Below, in pieces: positions 1 through 7,325 of a stretch of DNA of 64,000 nt (the first letter of the stretch is position 1; each line of letters opens with the position of its first letter). Source of the stretch: Veillonellaceae bacterium. Lineage in GTDB: Bacteria; Bacillota_C; Negativicutes; UBA1444. The notes under the pieces are model-generated. The model was not told where the DNA came from and made no database searches. It saw nothing but the letters and a program-made list of their open reading frames with translations. The translations under genes and the position numbers were made by a program. Location of the stretch: NCBI GenBank assembly GCA_012798135.1, contig JAAZNU010000039.1, positions 1-64,000 of the forward strand, read 5' to 3'.

Positions 1-1
1 T

Positions 2-328
2 TATCAGCAAACGCAAAATGTCCCCAGTGATGACTGGCTACAGATCAAAGTGCGTTATAAAGAGCCCCGGGCGGACACCAGCCGGCTCCTGACCGTTCGG
101 GTTCAGGATGGCAAACATACGCCGACGATTTCTTCGGATAATTTCCGGTTTGCTGCCGCAGTGACGGAATATGGCATGCTCCTGCGTAACTCGGAATTCA
201 AGGGCCAATCCTCTTATGCCCAGGCGTTGACCTTGGCGCACGGTGCCAGAGGAAACGACGTGAACGGGTATCGGGCTGAATTCATCAAACTAGTCGAATT
301 AAGCCAGATCCTTGATTCCCGGCAGTAA
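2..328 (+). CDS. YfbK-like VWA protein, C-terminal end (partial)
   Basis: The gene enters from the left edge with its frame open from base 2; only the last 108 residues are present. They match the C-terminal domain (DUF3520 type) that follows the von Willebrand A domain in YfbK-like proteins. Seen are a W-x-x-I-K-V-R-Y-K start, an F-R-F-A-A-A-V-T-E-Y-G-M-L-L-R core and a closing G-Y-R-A-E-F-I-K-L-V segment. These proteins are thought to be envelope-associated, with a metal-binding VWA fold, but their role is unsettled. The VWA domain and any lipoprotein signal lie outside the window. A strong hairpin follows directly. Family assignment is fairly secure; function is unknown. Confidence 0.75.
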   Translation, partial: YQQTQNVPSDDWLQIKVRYKEPRADTSRLLTVRVQDGKHTPTISSDNFRFAAAVTEYGMLLRNSEFKGQSSYAQALTLAHGARGNDVNGYRAEFIKLVELSQILDSRQ

Positions 329-330
329 TA

Positions 331-376
331 GCAAAGCAGGACGTGATGGATTTTTACCCATCACGTCCTGCTTTGC
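331..376. terminator. Bidirectional terminator hairpin between convergent genes
   Basis: A perfect 19-bp inverted repeat (331-349 pairing with 358-376) with an 8-base loop lies between the end of the YfbK-like gene and the end of the minus-strand permease gene. There is no long T run on either side, so termination strength is uncertain, but the position between convergent genes fits a shared terminator. Confidence 0.7.
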
Positions 377-386
377 TGATAAACGG

Positions 387-1322
387 TTATAACAGCGTCA
401 TATAAACAGGGATAGCCAGCAGAGCAAAAATGGTGGTAATGCTAACCAGGGTAGCGGCGTATTCCGTATCCGCGTCATACACTTTGGCCATAACGCTGGT
501 CTGCGTCATCGCCGGTAAGGCGGACTGGATCACGAATACTTTTTTCATTAATTCGGGAATGGGGATAAACGAAGCAACCAGCAATACAATGAGGGGGGCA
601 ATAATAAATCTTCCGGCCAACAGAGCCACAATGTCTTTGCTGAGTCGCAGCTGACTGAACTTTACGCCATAGATGGCAATGCCGATAAACAGCATTGATA
701 GAGGGGTCGTCATGCCGCCCATATATTTCAGGGTGGCCATAACGAACCCCGGAAGCTTGACTTCCAGCAAAATAAAGACCACGGCAACCGCAAAACTGAT
801 AAATGGGGGTGAGCAAATCCGTTTGAACGATTCCACACTGATCAGTTTCGCCGGCGCGGATTTTCCGTCTAGACTGATTGAATAATTGCCAATGGTCCAA
901 AACAGAGTCGCGTTGGCAAGAAAGTAAATCAGAACATAGGGAATGCTGCTCTCGCCAAACAGTGCCATATTAACGGGCAGACCGACAAAAATGGCACTGG
1001 AACAGAAAAAAGCCGATCGAAATGTTCCCCGTCGCCGAGCGGGGAGGCTAATCGAATTTGAAATCAGATAGCCGATAACAAAAGCGATGGACATTGAAAT
1101 GGTTGGGACGATAATCCCGGACAGCAGCGGGAGAAATTTTTCTTTGTCGAATGTGGCGAGTAAGTTCCAAATCATATAAGTTGGTACCGCTACATAATTT
1201 ACTAGTATGGGTAAAATCCCGGCATTCGTTGGCGTGAAATATTTTTTTGCCGTCAAAAAGTAGCCGATTGAGACCATTAATACGATGCTAAATAATCCTT
1301 CCAAAGCGTGAAGAAATACCAT
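387..1322 (-). CDS. AEC family transporter (auxin efflux carrier/malate permease type)
   Basis: This 311-residue membrane protein has about ten hydrophobic segments in two five-helix halves, the arrangement of the AEC (PF03547) family. Members export or exchange small organic acids; the substrate cannot be told from sequence. I start it at the ATG at 1322 because GGAGG lies 5 bases upstream. A longer reading from a TTG at 1340 would put that ribosome binding site inside the gene. It lies 137 bases downstream of a same-strand LysR regulator gene, so control of the permease by that regulator is likely but inferred. Confidence 0.85.
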   Translation of the reverse strand: MVFLHALEGLFSIVLMVSIGYFLTAKKYFTPTNAGILPILVNYVAVPTYMIWNLLATFDKEKFLPLLSGIIVPTISMSIAFVIGYLISNSISLPARRRGTFRSAFFCSSAIFVGLPVNMALFGESSIPYVLIYFLANATLFWTIGNYSISLDGKSAPAKLISVESFKRICSPPFISFAVAVVFILLEVKLPGFVMATLKYMGGMTTPLSMLFIGIAIYGVKFSQLRLSKDIVALLAGRFIIAPLIVLLVASFIPIPELMKKVFVIQSALPAMTQTSVMAKVYDADTEYAATLVSITTIFALLAIPVYMTLL

Positions 1323-1459
1323 AGAGTCCTCCAAAAACAAAATTTGCTGCAGCTGGTTTATACAAATAACTATTTTATTATGACAAAAAAACCAGGTCAG
1401 CTCAAATACGAAAATAATTACTCAGGTATAGGAAAATACTATAGCTGAAAACCGAAGTA

Positions 1460-2329
1460 TCAGACGCCAAGCAGGCTGGCCATGAAATTTTTGGCAACCA
1501 AGGACAAATAGCGGTCTTTATAACAGATCACTGCTTTACGGATCATGAGCGCAGGGTCGGCGATTTTACAGTAGGTTAGCTGTTGGTGGGGCGCAAGGCT
1601 GACCACCGATTGCGGAACGATGGCGATACCAATTCCGGCGGCGGCCCATGCCAACAGTGTCCGCGTGTCATCGCCGCGGCAGATAATGTGTGGCTCAAAT
1701 CCGTACCTTCGGCAGGATTCGGCAATGATTGCTTCATTGCTGCGGTGGATGAGCAGGGGTTTGCCGCTCAAATCAACGACGCTCAAACTGTCATCATGCC
1801 CAAGCTGATCTCCTTCGGCCGTTTGCGCGGTTAACAAAGGCTCAGGCGGCAGATCGACAGCCTGAAAAAGATCGGGGTCGAATACGGTGCGAGTAATGCC
1901 AATTTCGATAATGCCGTGTTGCAACAGTCGCAGAATTCGAGAAGTGCTACCCTCCCAAAACTGAAACGTAACCTCAGGATAACGTTGATGAAAATATCGG
2001 ATTCGTTCCGGCAGGAACCCGGCGCCGGCAGAGGCTACAGCACCGATATTCAACGTTCCTTTGGCGCCGGAACTCATGTCCTGCAATTCCGCCGTCGTGG
2101 CGTTCAAAAATTCCAGCAACTTCGTCGCCCGCTCCTGCAGGAGGCGACCGGCGTCAGTCAGGCGCAAATGTCGCGAACCACGCTCAACCAAGGTAACACC
2201 TAACTCTTGTTCCAACAGCTTCAGTTGCTGACTTAATGGCGGTTGGGCTATGTTCAGACGTTTGGCTGCTTTGGAAATTTGGCCTTCCTCGGCGATGGCC
2301 TGAAAATATCTCAGCTGACGAATATCCAA
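1460..2329 (-). CDS. LysR family transcriptional regulator
   Basis: This is a full-length 289-residue LysR protein. The N-terminal winged helix-turn-helix carries the usual signature (M-D-I-R-Q-L-R-Y-F at the start, then A-A-K-R-L-N-I-A-Q-P-P-L-S-Q-Q). A periplasmic-binding-protein-like effector domain follows from about residue 90. The start is TTG at 2329, preceded by GGAGG nine bases upstream. The AEC permease gene lies just downstream on the same strand, so the likely role is to sense the permease substrate or a related metabolite. The effector is unknown. Confidence 0.9.
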   Translation of the reverse strand: MDIRQLRYFQAIAEEGQISKAAKRLNIAQPPLSQQLKLLEQELGVTLVERGSRHLRLTDAGRLLQERATKLLEFLNATTAELQDMSSGAKGTLNIGAVASAGAGFLPERIRYFHQRYPEVTFQFWEGSTSRILRLLQHGIIEIGITRTVFDPDLFQAVDLPPEPLLTAQTAEGDQLGHDDSLSVVDLSGKPLLIHRSNEAIIAESCRRYGFEPHIICRGDDTRTLLAWAAAGIGIAIVPQSVVSLAPHQQLTYCKIADPALMIRKAVICYKDRYLSLVAKNFMASLLGV

Positions 2330-2475
2330 GATACAATTCCTCCATCTTCATATATTATTTAAATATAGAATCTGAATGAAACAAGTATTTGAAGTATGAA
2401 TGATCCTTGGCTAAAATGATACTTGAGAACCGGTTTTCTGGCAATAGCCAATAATTGAGGAAGGGTGAGTCTCGT

Positions 2476-2871
2476 ATGTTGCTGGATCAACTTCAAGGAC
2501 CGGAAAAGAAGAGAGTGTTTATGAACTTGGCATATCAAGTGGCGACCGCCGATGGCAGTTTGGGTTTGCCGGAAATCACCATGTTGAATTTATTCGAAGA
2601 GGAAACCGGACTAAAAGATTGGCAGTATCCTAAAGAAAGTCTGACTGAATCGCAAATAGGCGCGTCATTTCCGGATGAGCTGTCCCGAAAAATAATTTTT
2701 TCCAACTTACTGGCGTTAACGGCTTCCGAAGAATATGAAAATCCGAGCCAAATCAAACTGCTGGACCAGCTACGGGATCGTTTATCGATCAGTCGCGATG
2801 AAGCGAAAGGTTGCCACGATTGGTTGAAAATGATCAAAGGTTCCTACTTGCCACATTATTACATTGATTGA
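2476..2871 (+). CDS. TerB-like small cytoplasmic protein
   Basis: A 131-residue acidic, all-helical protein without signal peptide or membrane segment. The stretch F-M-N-L-A-Y-Q-V-A-T-A-D-G with later L-P-E-I and a helix-rich remainder resembles the TerB (tellurite resistance protein B-like) fold, in which an 'A-x-A-D-G' acidic loop is typical. Similarity is loose and the function is unknown. I start at the ATG at 2476, with an AGGAAGGGTGAG purine tract upstream; an in-frame TTG at 2455 is possible but has no good binding site. It stands alone and ends at a strong terminator. Confidence 0.6.
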   Translation: MLLDQLQGPEKKRVFMNLAYQVATADGSLGLPEITMLNLFEEETGLKDWQYPKESLTESQIGASFPDELSRKIIFSNLLALTASEEYENPSQIKLLDQLRDRLSISRDEAKGCHDWLKMIKGSYLPHYYID

Positions 2872-2884
2872 CAGCATCTTTCAG

Positions 2885-2928
2885 AAAAGGGCTGCGTGGA
2901 AGCGAAAGCTTCCGCGCAGCCCTTTTTA
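2885..2928 (+). terminator. Rho-independent terminator
   Basis: A GC-rich stem (GGGCTGCG-TGGAAGC paired with GCTTCC-GCGCAGCCC, GAAA loop) followed by TTTTT, 14 bases after the TerB-like gene. Textbook intrinsic terminator. Confidence 0.9.
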
Positions 2929-3286
2929 ATTAGAGGTTTCAATACACTTTCATGTCAACGGGATGACATACTCGTTGATAAATGATGATATTTTTTGTTG
3001 TCCTGCTCGATCGTGATGAAAGGGGTAGCGCAAGCAACTCGAGGGTCTGTGCCTGGAAGCGAGGCGGTTTCGTGTAGATCAGCTGGGGGTATTCATAAAT
3101 GTTTATTTTTGGTATTATAGAATTGAAAATAGCTCTTTAAACAGTGTTGTTATTGCTGTTTGTATTTTTACCAATATGTTTTCGAGGAGTCTGGCGGGAT
3201 CGTCCCAATATAAACGTTAACATGTTCACCGGGCAACCTAAGCGATGTTAAGAATAATCACAGCCGGATAAACGGGGAGGTTTAGC
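2929..3286. other. 358-base leader region upstream of the exopolysaccharide locus
   Basis: No gene is visible here. Most of the stretch is AT-rich, but 3005-3090 is a GC-rich block with several short self-complementary pieces, which suggests a structured RNA leader or an operator region. Part of it (GGGTAGCGCAAGC ... GGGTCT ... CAGCTGGGGG) faintly recalls the 3' half of a cyclic-di-GMP-I aptamer, but the conserved 5' half is missing, so I do not call a riboswitch. The region ends with the ribosome binding site GGGGAGG of the next gene. Confidence 0.4.
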
Positions 3287-5545
3287 ATGAACAATAGGCA
3301 AAGCATGGCAAGTAAATCGACGACCGTATTTGCAGCAGCAGTTTTACTGTTTGTCGTCCTGTTCTTTCCGACAAAGTTGTTTGCTTTACCGCTGTCCACT
3401 ACTCCTGAGCTTGATGATGTCCGGTATATCGCAAAGATTGATGGCCGGAATTTTTTTATCTACTCGGCGGGGCGTTGGCAAAAAAAATTCCTAAAAGGGG
3501 TCAACATTGGAGTAGGCAAGCCGGGAGCTTTTCCGGGCGAATACGCCATTACCAAGGCTGAATATTTACGCTGGTTTCAAAATATCAGCGATATGAATGC
3601 CGAAGTGATTCGTGTCTATACTATTCAGAAACCCGAATTTTATGATGCCTTGCATGAGTTTAACCGAACCGCAAAGAAGCCGTTGTATTTGCTGCATGGC
3701 GTTTATATGCGCGAAGAACTAATCAGAATATTGGAAGACGTGCATTCCAATCATTCACAGATTAAACAGGAATTTATCGCCGATGCGCAAGAACTGGTGG
3801 ATGTTTTGCATGGGAATGCCAAACTGCCTGAACAACCAGGGCGGGCCAGCGGGGAATACAAAAGTGATGTTTCGGAATATGTCATCGGCTGGATTTTAGG
3901 GATTGAATGGGATCCCATGTTTGTGATCAGAACGAACAAACGAAACTCTGCCCAAAACAACTATAGCGGAAAGTTCCTATATACGGAAAAGGCCTCTCCT
4001 TTTGAGGCGTTTTTATGTGAAGTCGGCGATAAGGTGCTGACGTATGAAATTGATAAATATAAAATGTTTCGCCCGCTAAGCTACACCAATTGGTTGACGA
4101 CAGATATCCTCAAACATCCCAATGAACCTTTCGCCAACGAAGATAAGGTCGAAGTCAATGTCGAACATATCAAAGGCCGTAGTTCCTTTAAACCGGGCAT
4201 TTTTGCTTCCTATCATGTGTATCCGTACTATCCGGATTTTTTCAATTATCAGCACAGTTATAGCGAGTTTAAGGACCAATCAGGCAGAGTCAATACTTAT
4301 CGGGCTTATCTGCGCGATTTATTTAAGCATCATACAATGCCGGTCCTGGTGGCGGAACTGGGGATTCCGGCTGCTCGCGGTATGGCGCATGTGAATGTTC
4401 ATTCCGGTTATAATCAAGGCCGACATGACGAAACAGAGCAGGGCCTGATCCTCTCATCCCTGCTACGGGACATTTATGCAGAGGGTTATTGCGGCGCGTT
4501 GGTATTTAGCTGGCAGGACGAATGGTTTAAACGAGTGTGGAATACCATGAATTTCGATTTGCCTGGACAACGGCCATTTTGGAGCAATCCGCAAGCGAAC
4601 GAGCAGCAATTTGGCATTTTGGCATTTGATCCCGGCAAAGACAAAACCGCTTGTGAGGTGGATGGCGACATCACCGAGTGGCAAGATGTTTCAGCGGTAC
4701 ATGCCAGTGATAAGGCAACGCTGTATGCAAAGTCGGATGAAAAATACCTGTATCTGATGGCCAAAACCAAGGATTTTGATTTTGCCAACGACTCCTTATA
4801 TATTGCGATTGACTCGCTTCCTGATCAGGGAAACTCGCGTGATGTTACCCGACGATTGCAATTTGCCCGACCTGCAGAATTTTTGTTGCAGATCAATGGC
4901 GAAAAGAATTCTAAAATATTAGTGGATGCTTATTACGATGCGTTTTATTTTCTTTATGGAGTAAAAGAAAAGGTCGTGGATAAAAAATCGTCATATCATA
5001 AAAAAAACCAGGGACGGTTTAATCCAATGAACCTATGCATTTCCATGGAACTCTATTTGCCTCAGGACAGAAAATATGTTCCGTTTCGCAGTTATGAAAC
5101 AGGCCTGTTACAATATGGTGATTCCAATCCGGATCACCCTGAATTTAATTCTTTGGCTGATTTTTATTTTAAGCAAGGCAATCTGGAAATCAGAATCCCC
5201 TGGCAATTGTTGAATATCATGGACCCTTCCACCAAGACGGCAATGGCGGACTTTTACAGCGGTAAAGGACGCAAGGTGGAATCCAACGTTCCGAAGGAAG
5301 AGACTTTCCAGAATTATGATCGGGGAAATGTCATTAAGGCACAAACAATTGATGGGTTGCACCTCGGCGTAACGATTGTCAAGAACGGAGAGAAAAACGA
5401 TTCAGCTGTCGGCATGGGCTACTATTCCTGGAAACCATGGATATTGCCTACCTACCACGAGCGATTAAAAAAATCATATCCAATTTTGCAAAAAACGTTT
5501 CAGGAACTTGATAAGCAAGAAACTGTTAAGGAGAACGCAAGATGA
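3287..5545 (+). CDS. Secreted glycoside-hydrolase-like protein with C-terminal CBM9/DOMON-like domain
   Basis: This 752-residue protein starts with a signal peptide (hydrophobic core about residues 14-30, likely cleavage after K-L-F-A). Residues 45-440 resemble a (beta/alpha)8 glycosidase barrel: F-L-K-G-V-N-I-G near the start, E207 in G-I-E-W, E357 in V-L-V-A-E-L-G-I-P and a late F-S-W-Q-D-E-W. The 150-residue spacing of E207 and E357 would suit acid/base and nucleophile of a clan GH-A enzyme; that is inference. Residues 455-740 look like a carbohydrate-binding beta sandwich (CBM9/DOMON type). It overlaps the outer-membrane barrel gene by ATGA. The likely role is trimming or guiding a polysaccharide in the periplasm. 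Confidence 0.7.
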   Translation: MNNRQSMASKSTTVFAAAVLLFVVLFFPTKLFALPLSTTPELDDVRYIAKIDGRNFFIYSAGRWQKKFLKGVNIGVGKPGAFPGEYAITKAEYLRWFQNISDMNAEVIRVYTIQKPEFYDALHEFNRTAKKPLYLLHGVYMREELIRILEDVHSNHSQIKQEFIADAQELVDVLHGNAKLPEQPGRASGEYKSDVSEYVIGWILGIEWDPMFVIRTNKRNSAQNNYSGKFLYTEKASPFEAFLCEVGDKVLTYEIDKYKMFRPLSYTNWLTTDILKHPNEPFANEDKVEVNVEHIKGRSSFKPGIFASYHVYPYYPDFFNYQHSYSEFKDQSGRVNTYRAYLRDLFKHHTMPVLVAELGIPAARGMAHVNVHSGYNQGRHDETEQGLILSSLLRDIYAEGYCGALVFSWQDEWFKRVWNTMNFDLPGQRPFWSNPQANEQQFGILAFDPGKDKTACEVDGDITEWQDVSAVHASDKATLYAKSDEKYLYLMAKTKDFDFANDSLYIAIDSLPDQGNSRDVTRRLQFARPAEFLLQINGEKNSKILVDAYYDAFYFLYGVKEKVVDKKSSYHKKNQGRFNPMNLCISMELYLPQDRKYVPFRSYETGLLQYGDSNPDHPEFNSLADFYFKQGNLEIRIPWQLLNIMDPSTKTAMADFYSGKGRKVESNVPKEETFQNYDRGNVIKAQTIDGLHLGVTIVKNGEKNDSAVGMGYYSWKPWILPTYHERLKKSYPILQKTFQELDKQETVKENAR

Positions 5546-6423
5546 CAAATACACTGCGCATCTTTGTGCTTCTGTGCGCCTTTTTAGGGCTGGTGCCATC
5601 CATAGTATGGGCTGAACAAACGCCGGTGAAAATTTCTGCTTCCTATAACAATGATAGCGACGGAGTGTCTTACATCAGTTATAGCATTGCAACGGAGAAA
5701 AAAAATAAACCATGGAATTTTTCCTACGCCAACACCAACATCCGTCAACGCGATTTTTCGGCAAGTTTGACGGAACGAAGGTTTCTAGCTCGCTGGCAGC
5801 GGCGGATCAATGAAGAAAATTCCTTTTCGGCCTGGCTGGGATATGTGGATAGCAATGTTTGGGAGTTCGTTCCCTTTGGCGTTCAATACCAGGGCGTAGT
5901 CAATGCCATTGATCAAATGAAGTTGAGTTATGCCCACGATTCGGTCACTACCGTCGCCGCCTATCAAAATCATATCTTAAGCGATCAAATAGCCTGGAGT
6001 TATCGCAAGGAACTTGACCGGCGTTTGATGTTTGATGCCACGCTAAAATATGCACAATTCAGTGACAACAATTATCGCAAGACCTTTGGACTCAGTTTGG
6101 TCAAGGATATTAGCACGCACTTCCGGTTGGGCCTGGCCTATCTCTATGACACGTCGGATTATGATAAACGATCGGTTTACTATTTGCCCAAGGGAGAATC
6201 TTCCCTGTCCCTTGTGCCGGAATACGCTGTACCGATTGGCGAGGGAAGTCTGGCTATCAGACTAAGCCAATCACTAATTGCGCGGAACAAAGATGGCCAC
6301 ATCAGTCGAACCACCTTTGGCATCCGCTATCAACTGAACAGTTTGGCTATCGATGTGCAGTGCTATACTGACGGCAGTTATTCCTCGCAAGACTATTCCG
6401 TCTCTTGGAACACCAGATGGTGA
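5542..6423 (+). CDS. Predicted outer-membrane beta-barrel protein
   Basis: A 293-residue protein with a clear signal peptide (cleavage near V-W-A-E at residue 25), then almost entirely short alternating polar/hydrophobic strands rich in Tyr, Trp and Phe, ending in an aromatic residue (S-W-N-T-R-W). That pattern is typical of outer-membrane barrels, and the final aromatic residue is the usual BAM recognition signal. About 12-14 strands can be imagined. It is translationally coupled (ATGA) to the glycosidase-like gene and followed by a GH16 gene, so an export pore for a polysaccharide is the most natural reading. No sequence family is recognised. Confidence 0.65.
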   Translation: MTNTLRIFVLLCAFLGLVPSIVWAEQTPVKISASYNNDSDGVSYISYSIATEKKNKPWNFSYANTNIRQRDFSASLTERRFLARWQRRINEENSFSAWLGYVDSNVWEFVPFGVQYQGVVNAIDQMKLSYAHDSVTTVAAYQNHILSDQIAWSYRKELDRRLMFDATLKYAQFSDNNYRKTFGLSLVKDISTHFRLGLAYLYDTSDYDKRSVYYLPKGESSLSLVPEYAVPIGEGSLAIRLSQSLIARNKDGHISRTTFGIRYQLNSLAIDVQCYTDGSYSSQDYSVSWNTRW

Positions 6424-6467
6424 GCATGTGTAACTCTGCCCTTTCAGCACAAAACGTTGTCTAGCTT

Positions 6468-7226
6468 ATGTTGAAAATGAAGTTAAAATACACACTCTCG
6501 GTGTTGCTTTCCGCTATTCATTTGTTTCAGTTTGCCGCTGTTTTCGCAACGGCGTCTTCGCCTTGGCGGGATCCGCCGACTGTTGAATTTTCCGGATATC
6601 ACTGGCAGGTGAAGGAAGGGTATGGGGCACCTGGTCAAAATCGCTGGTCGCAAGAGAATGTCAGGGTCGACGCGGAAGGGCGGTTGCATCTCCGGCTCAA
6701 TTACAAGGCGAACGGATGGTATTGCGCCGAAATTCGTAGCGTGGAATGGTTCGGTTATGGATCGTTTCTTTTTCACTTGATCGCGAATCCTGCCCAGTTG
6801 GATCCACAGGTTGTCCTGGGGATGTTTCTTTATAATGAACTGAGCCAGAATGAAATCGATGTGGAAATTTCCCGATGGGGAAAAGATGCCGGGACCAATT
6901 TGCATTACAGTCTTCATAATTGTATCGGTACTGTAATGGCCGAAGATTTTTTATTGAACCTTTCGGAAGGAGATTTCAGCACCCACCGCATCGACTGGTT
7001 GGCAGACCGGATTGTCTATTCGAGTCAATACGGCCATCGCCAAGATACGCGGGGGCTAATCTTCCAAAAGATTGTTGCCGCTTCGGAATCTGAAGATACA
7101 TTCCTGCCCAATGGAAAAATGCGGGTTCATTTGAATTTGTGGCTGTTTCGCGGCAACGCTCCCGATCCGGATGAGGATGTGGAAGTGATTTTTCGCCGGT
7201 TCATTTATCTGTCTACGGGTGCGTAA
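6468..7226 (+). CDS. Secreted glycoside hydrolase family 16-like protein
   Basis: A 252-residue protein with a signal peptide (cleavage near V-F-A-T-A about residue 29) and a jelly-roll GH16 domain. The catalytic signature E-I-D-V-E is complete (E129, D131, E133), so it is likely active as an endo-glycanase or transglycosylase. Family members cut or re-join beta-1,3/1,4-glucans, galactans or related polymers; the substrate here is open. The ribosome binding site is weak; ATG codons at 6468 and 6477 are both possible. It closes the plus-strand exopolysaccharide operon and probably trims or releases the polymer. Confidence 0.85.
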   Translation: MLKMKLKYTLSVLLSAIHLFQFAAVFATASSPWRDPPTVEFSGYHWQVKEGYGAPGQNRWSQENVRVDAEGRLHLRLNYKANGWYCAEIRSVEWFGYGSFLFHLIANPAQLDPQVVLGMFLYNELSQNEIDVEISRWGKDAGTNLHYSLHNCIGTVMAEDFLLNLSEGDFSTHRIDWLADRIVYSSQYGHRQDTRGLIFQKIVAASESEDTFLPNGKMRVHLNLWLFRGNAPDPDEDVEVIFRRFIYLSTGA

Positions 7227-7246
7227 TAAGGCATCTTTCTACACAA

Positions 7247-7293
7247 AAGCGGTTCCTTTGTCCGAAACTCCGTTTCATACAAAGGAACCGCTT
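7247..7293. terminator. Bidirectional terminator
   Basis: A perfect 15-bp stem (7247-7261 with 7279-7293) followed by AATTTTT on the plus strand and TTTTGTGT on the minus strand. It lies between the GH16 gene and the convergent glycosyltransferase gene and can serve both. Confidence 0.88.
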
Positions 7294-7325
7294 AATTTTT
7301 CGGCCAGATTATGCATTGTTTATAA

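Noticed and set aside
2980..3100. Cyclic-di-GMP riboswitch upstream of the glycosidase-like gene
   Set aside because: Only a loose likeness to the 3' half of the class I aptamer; the conserved 5' GCACAGGGCAAACC-type part is absent.
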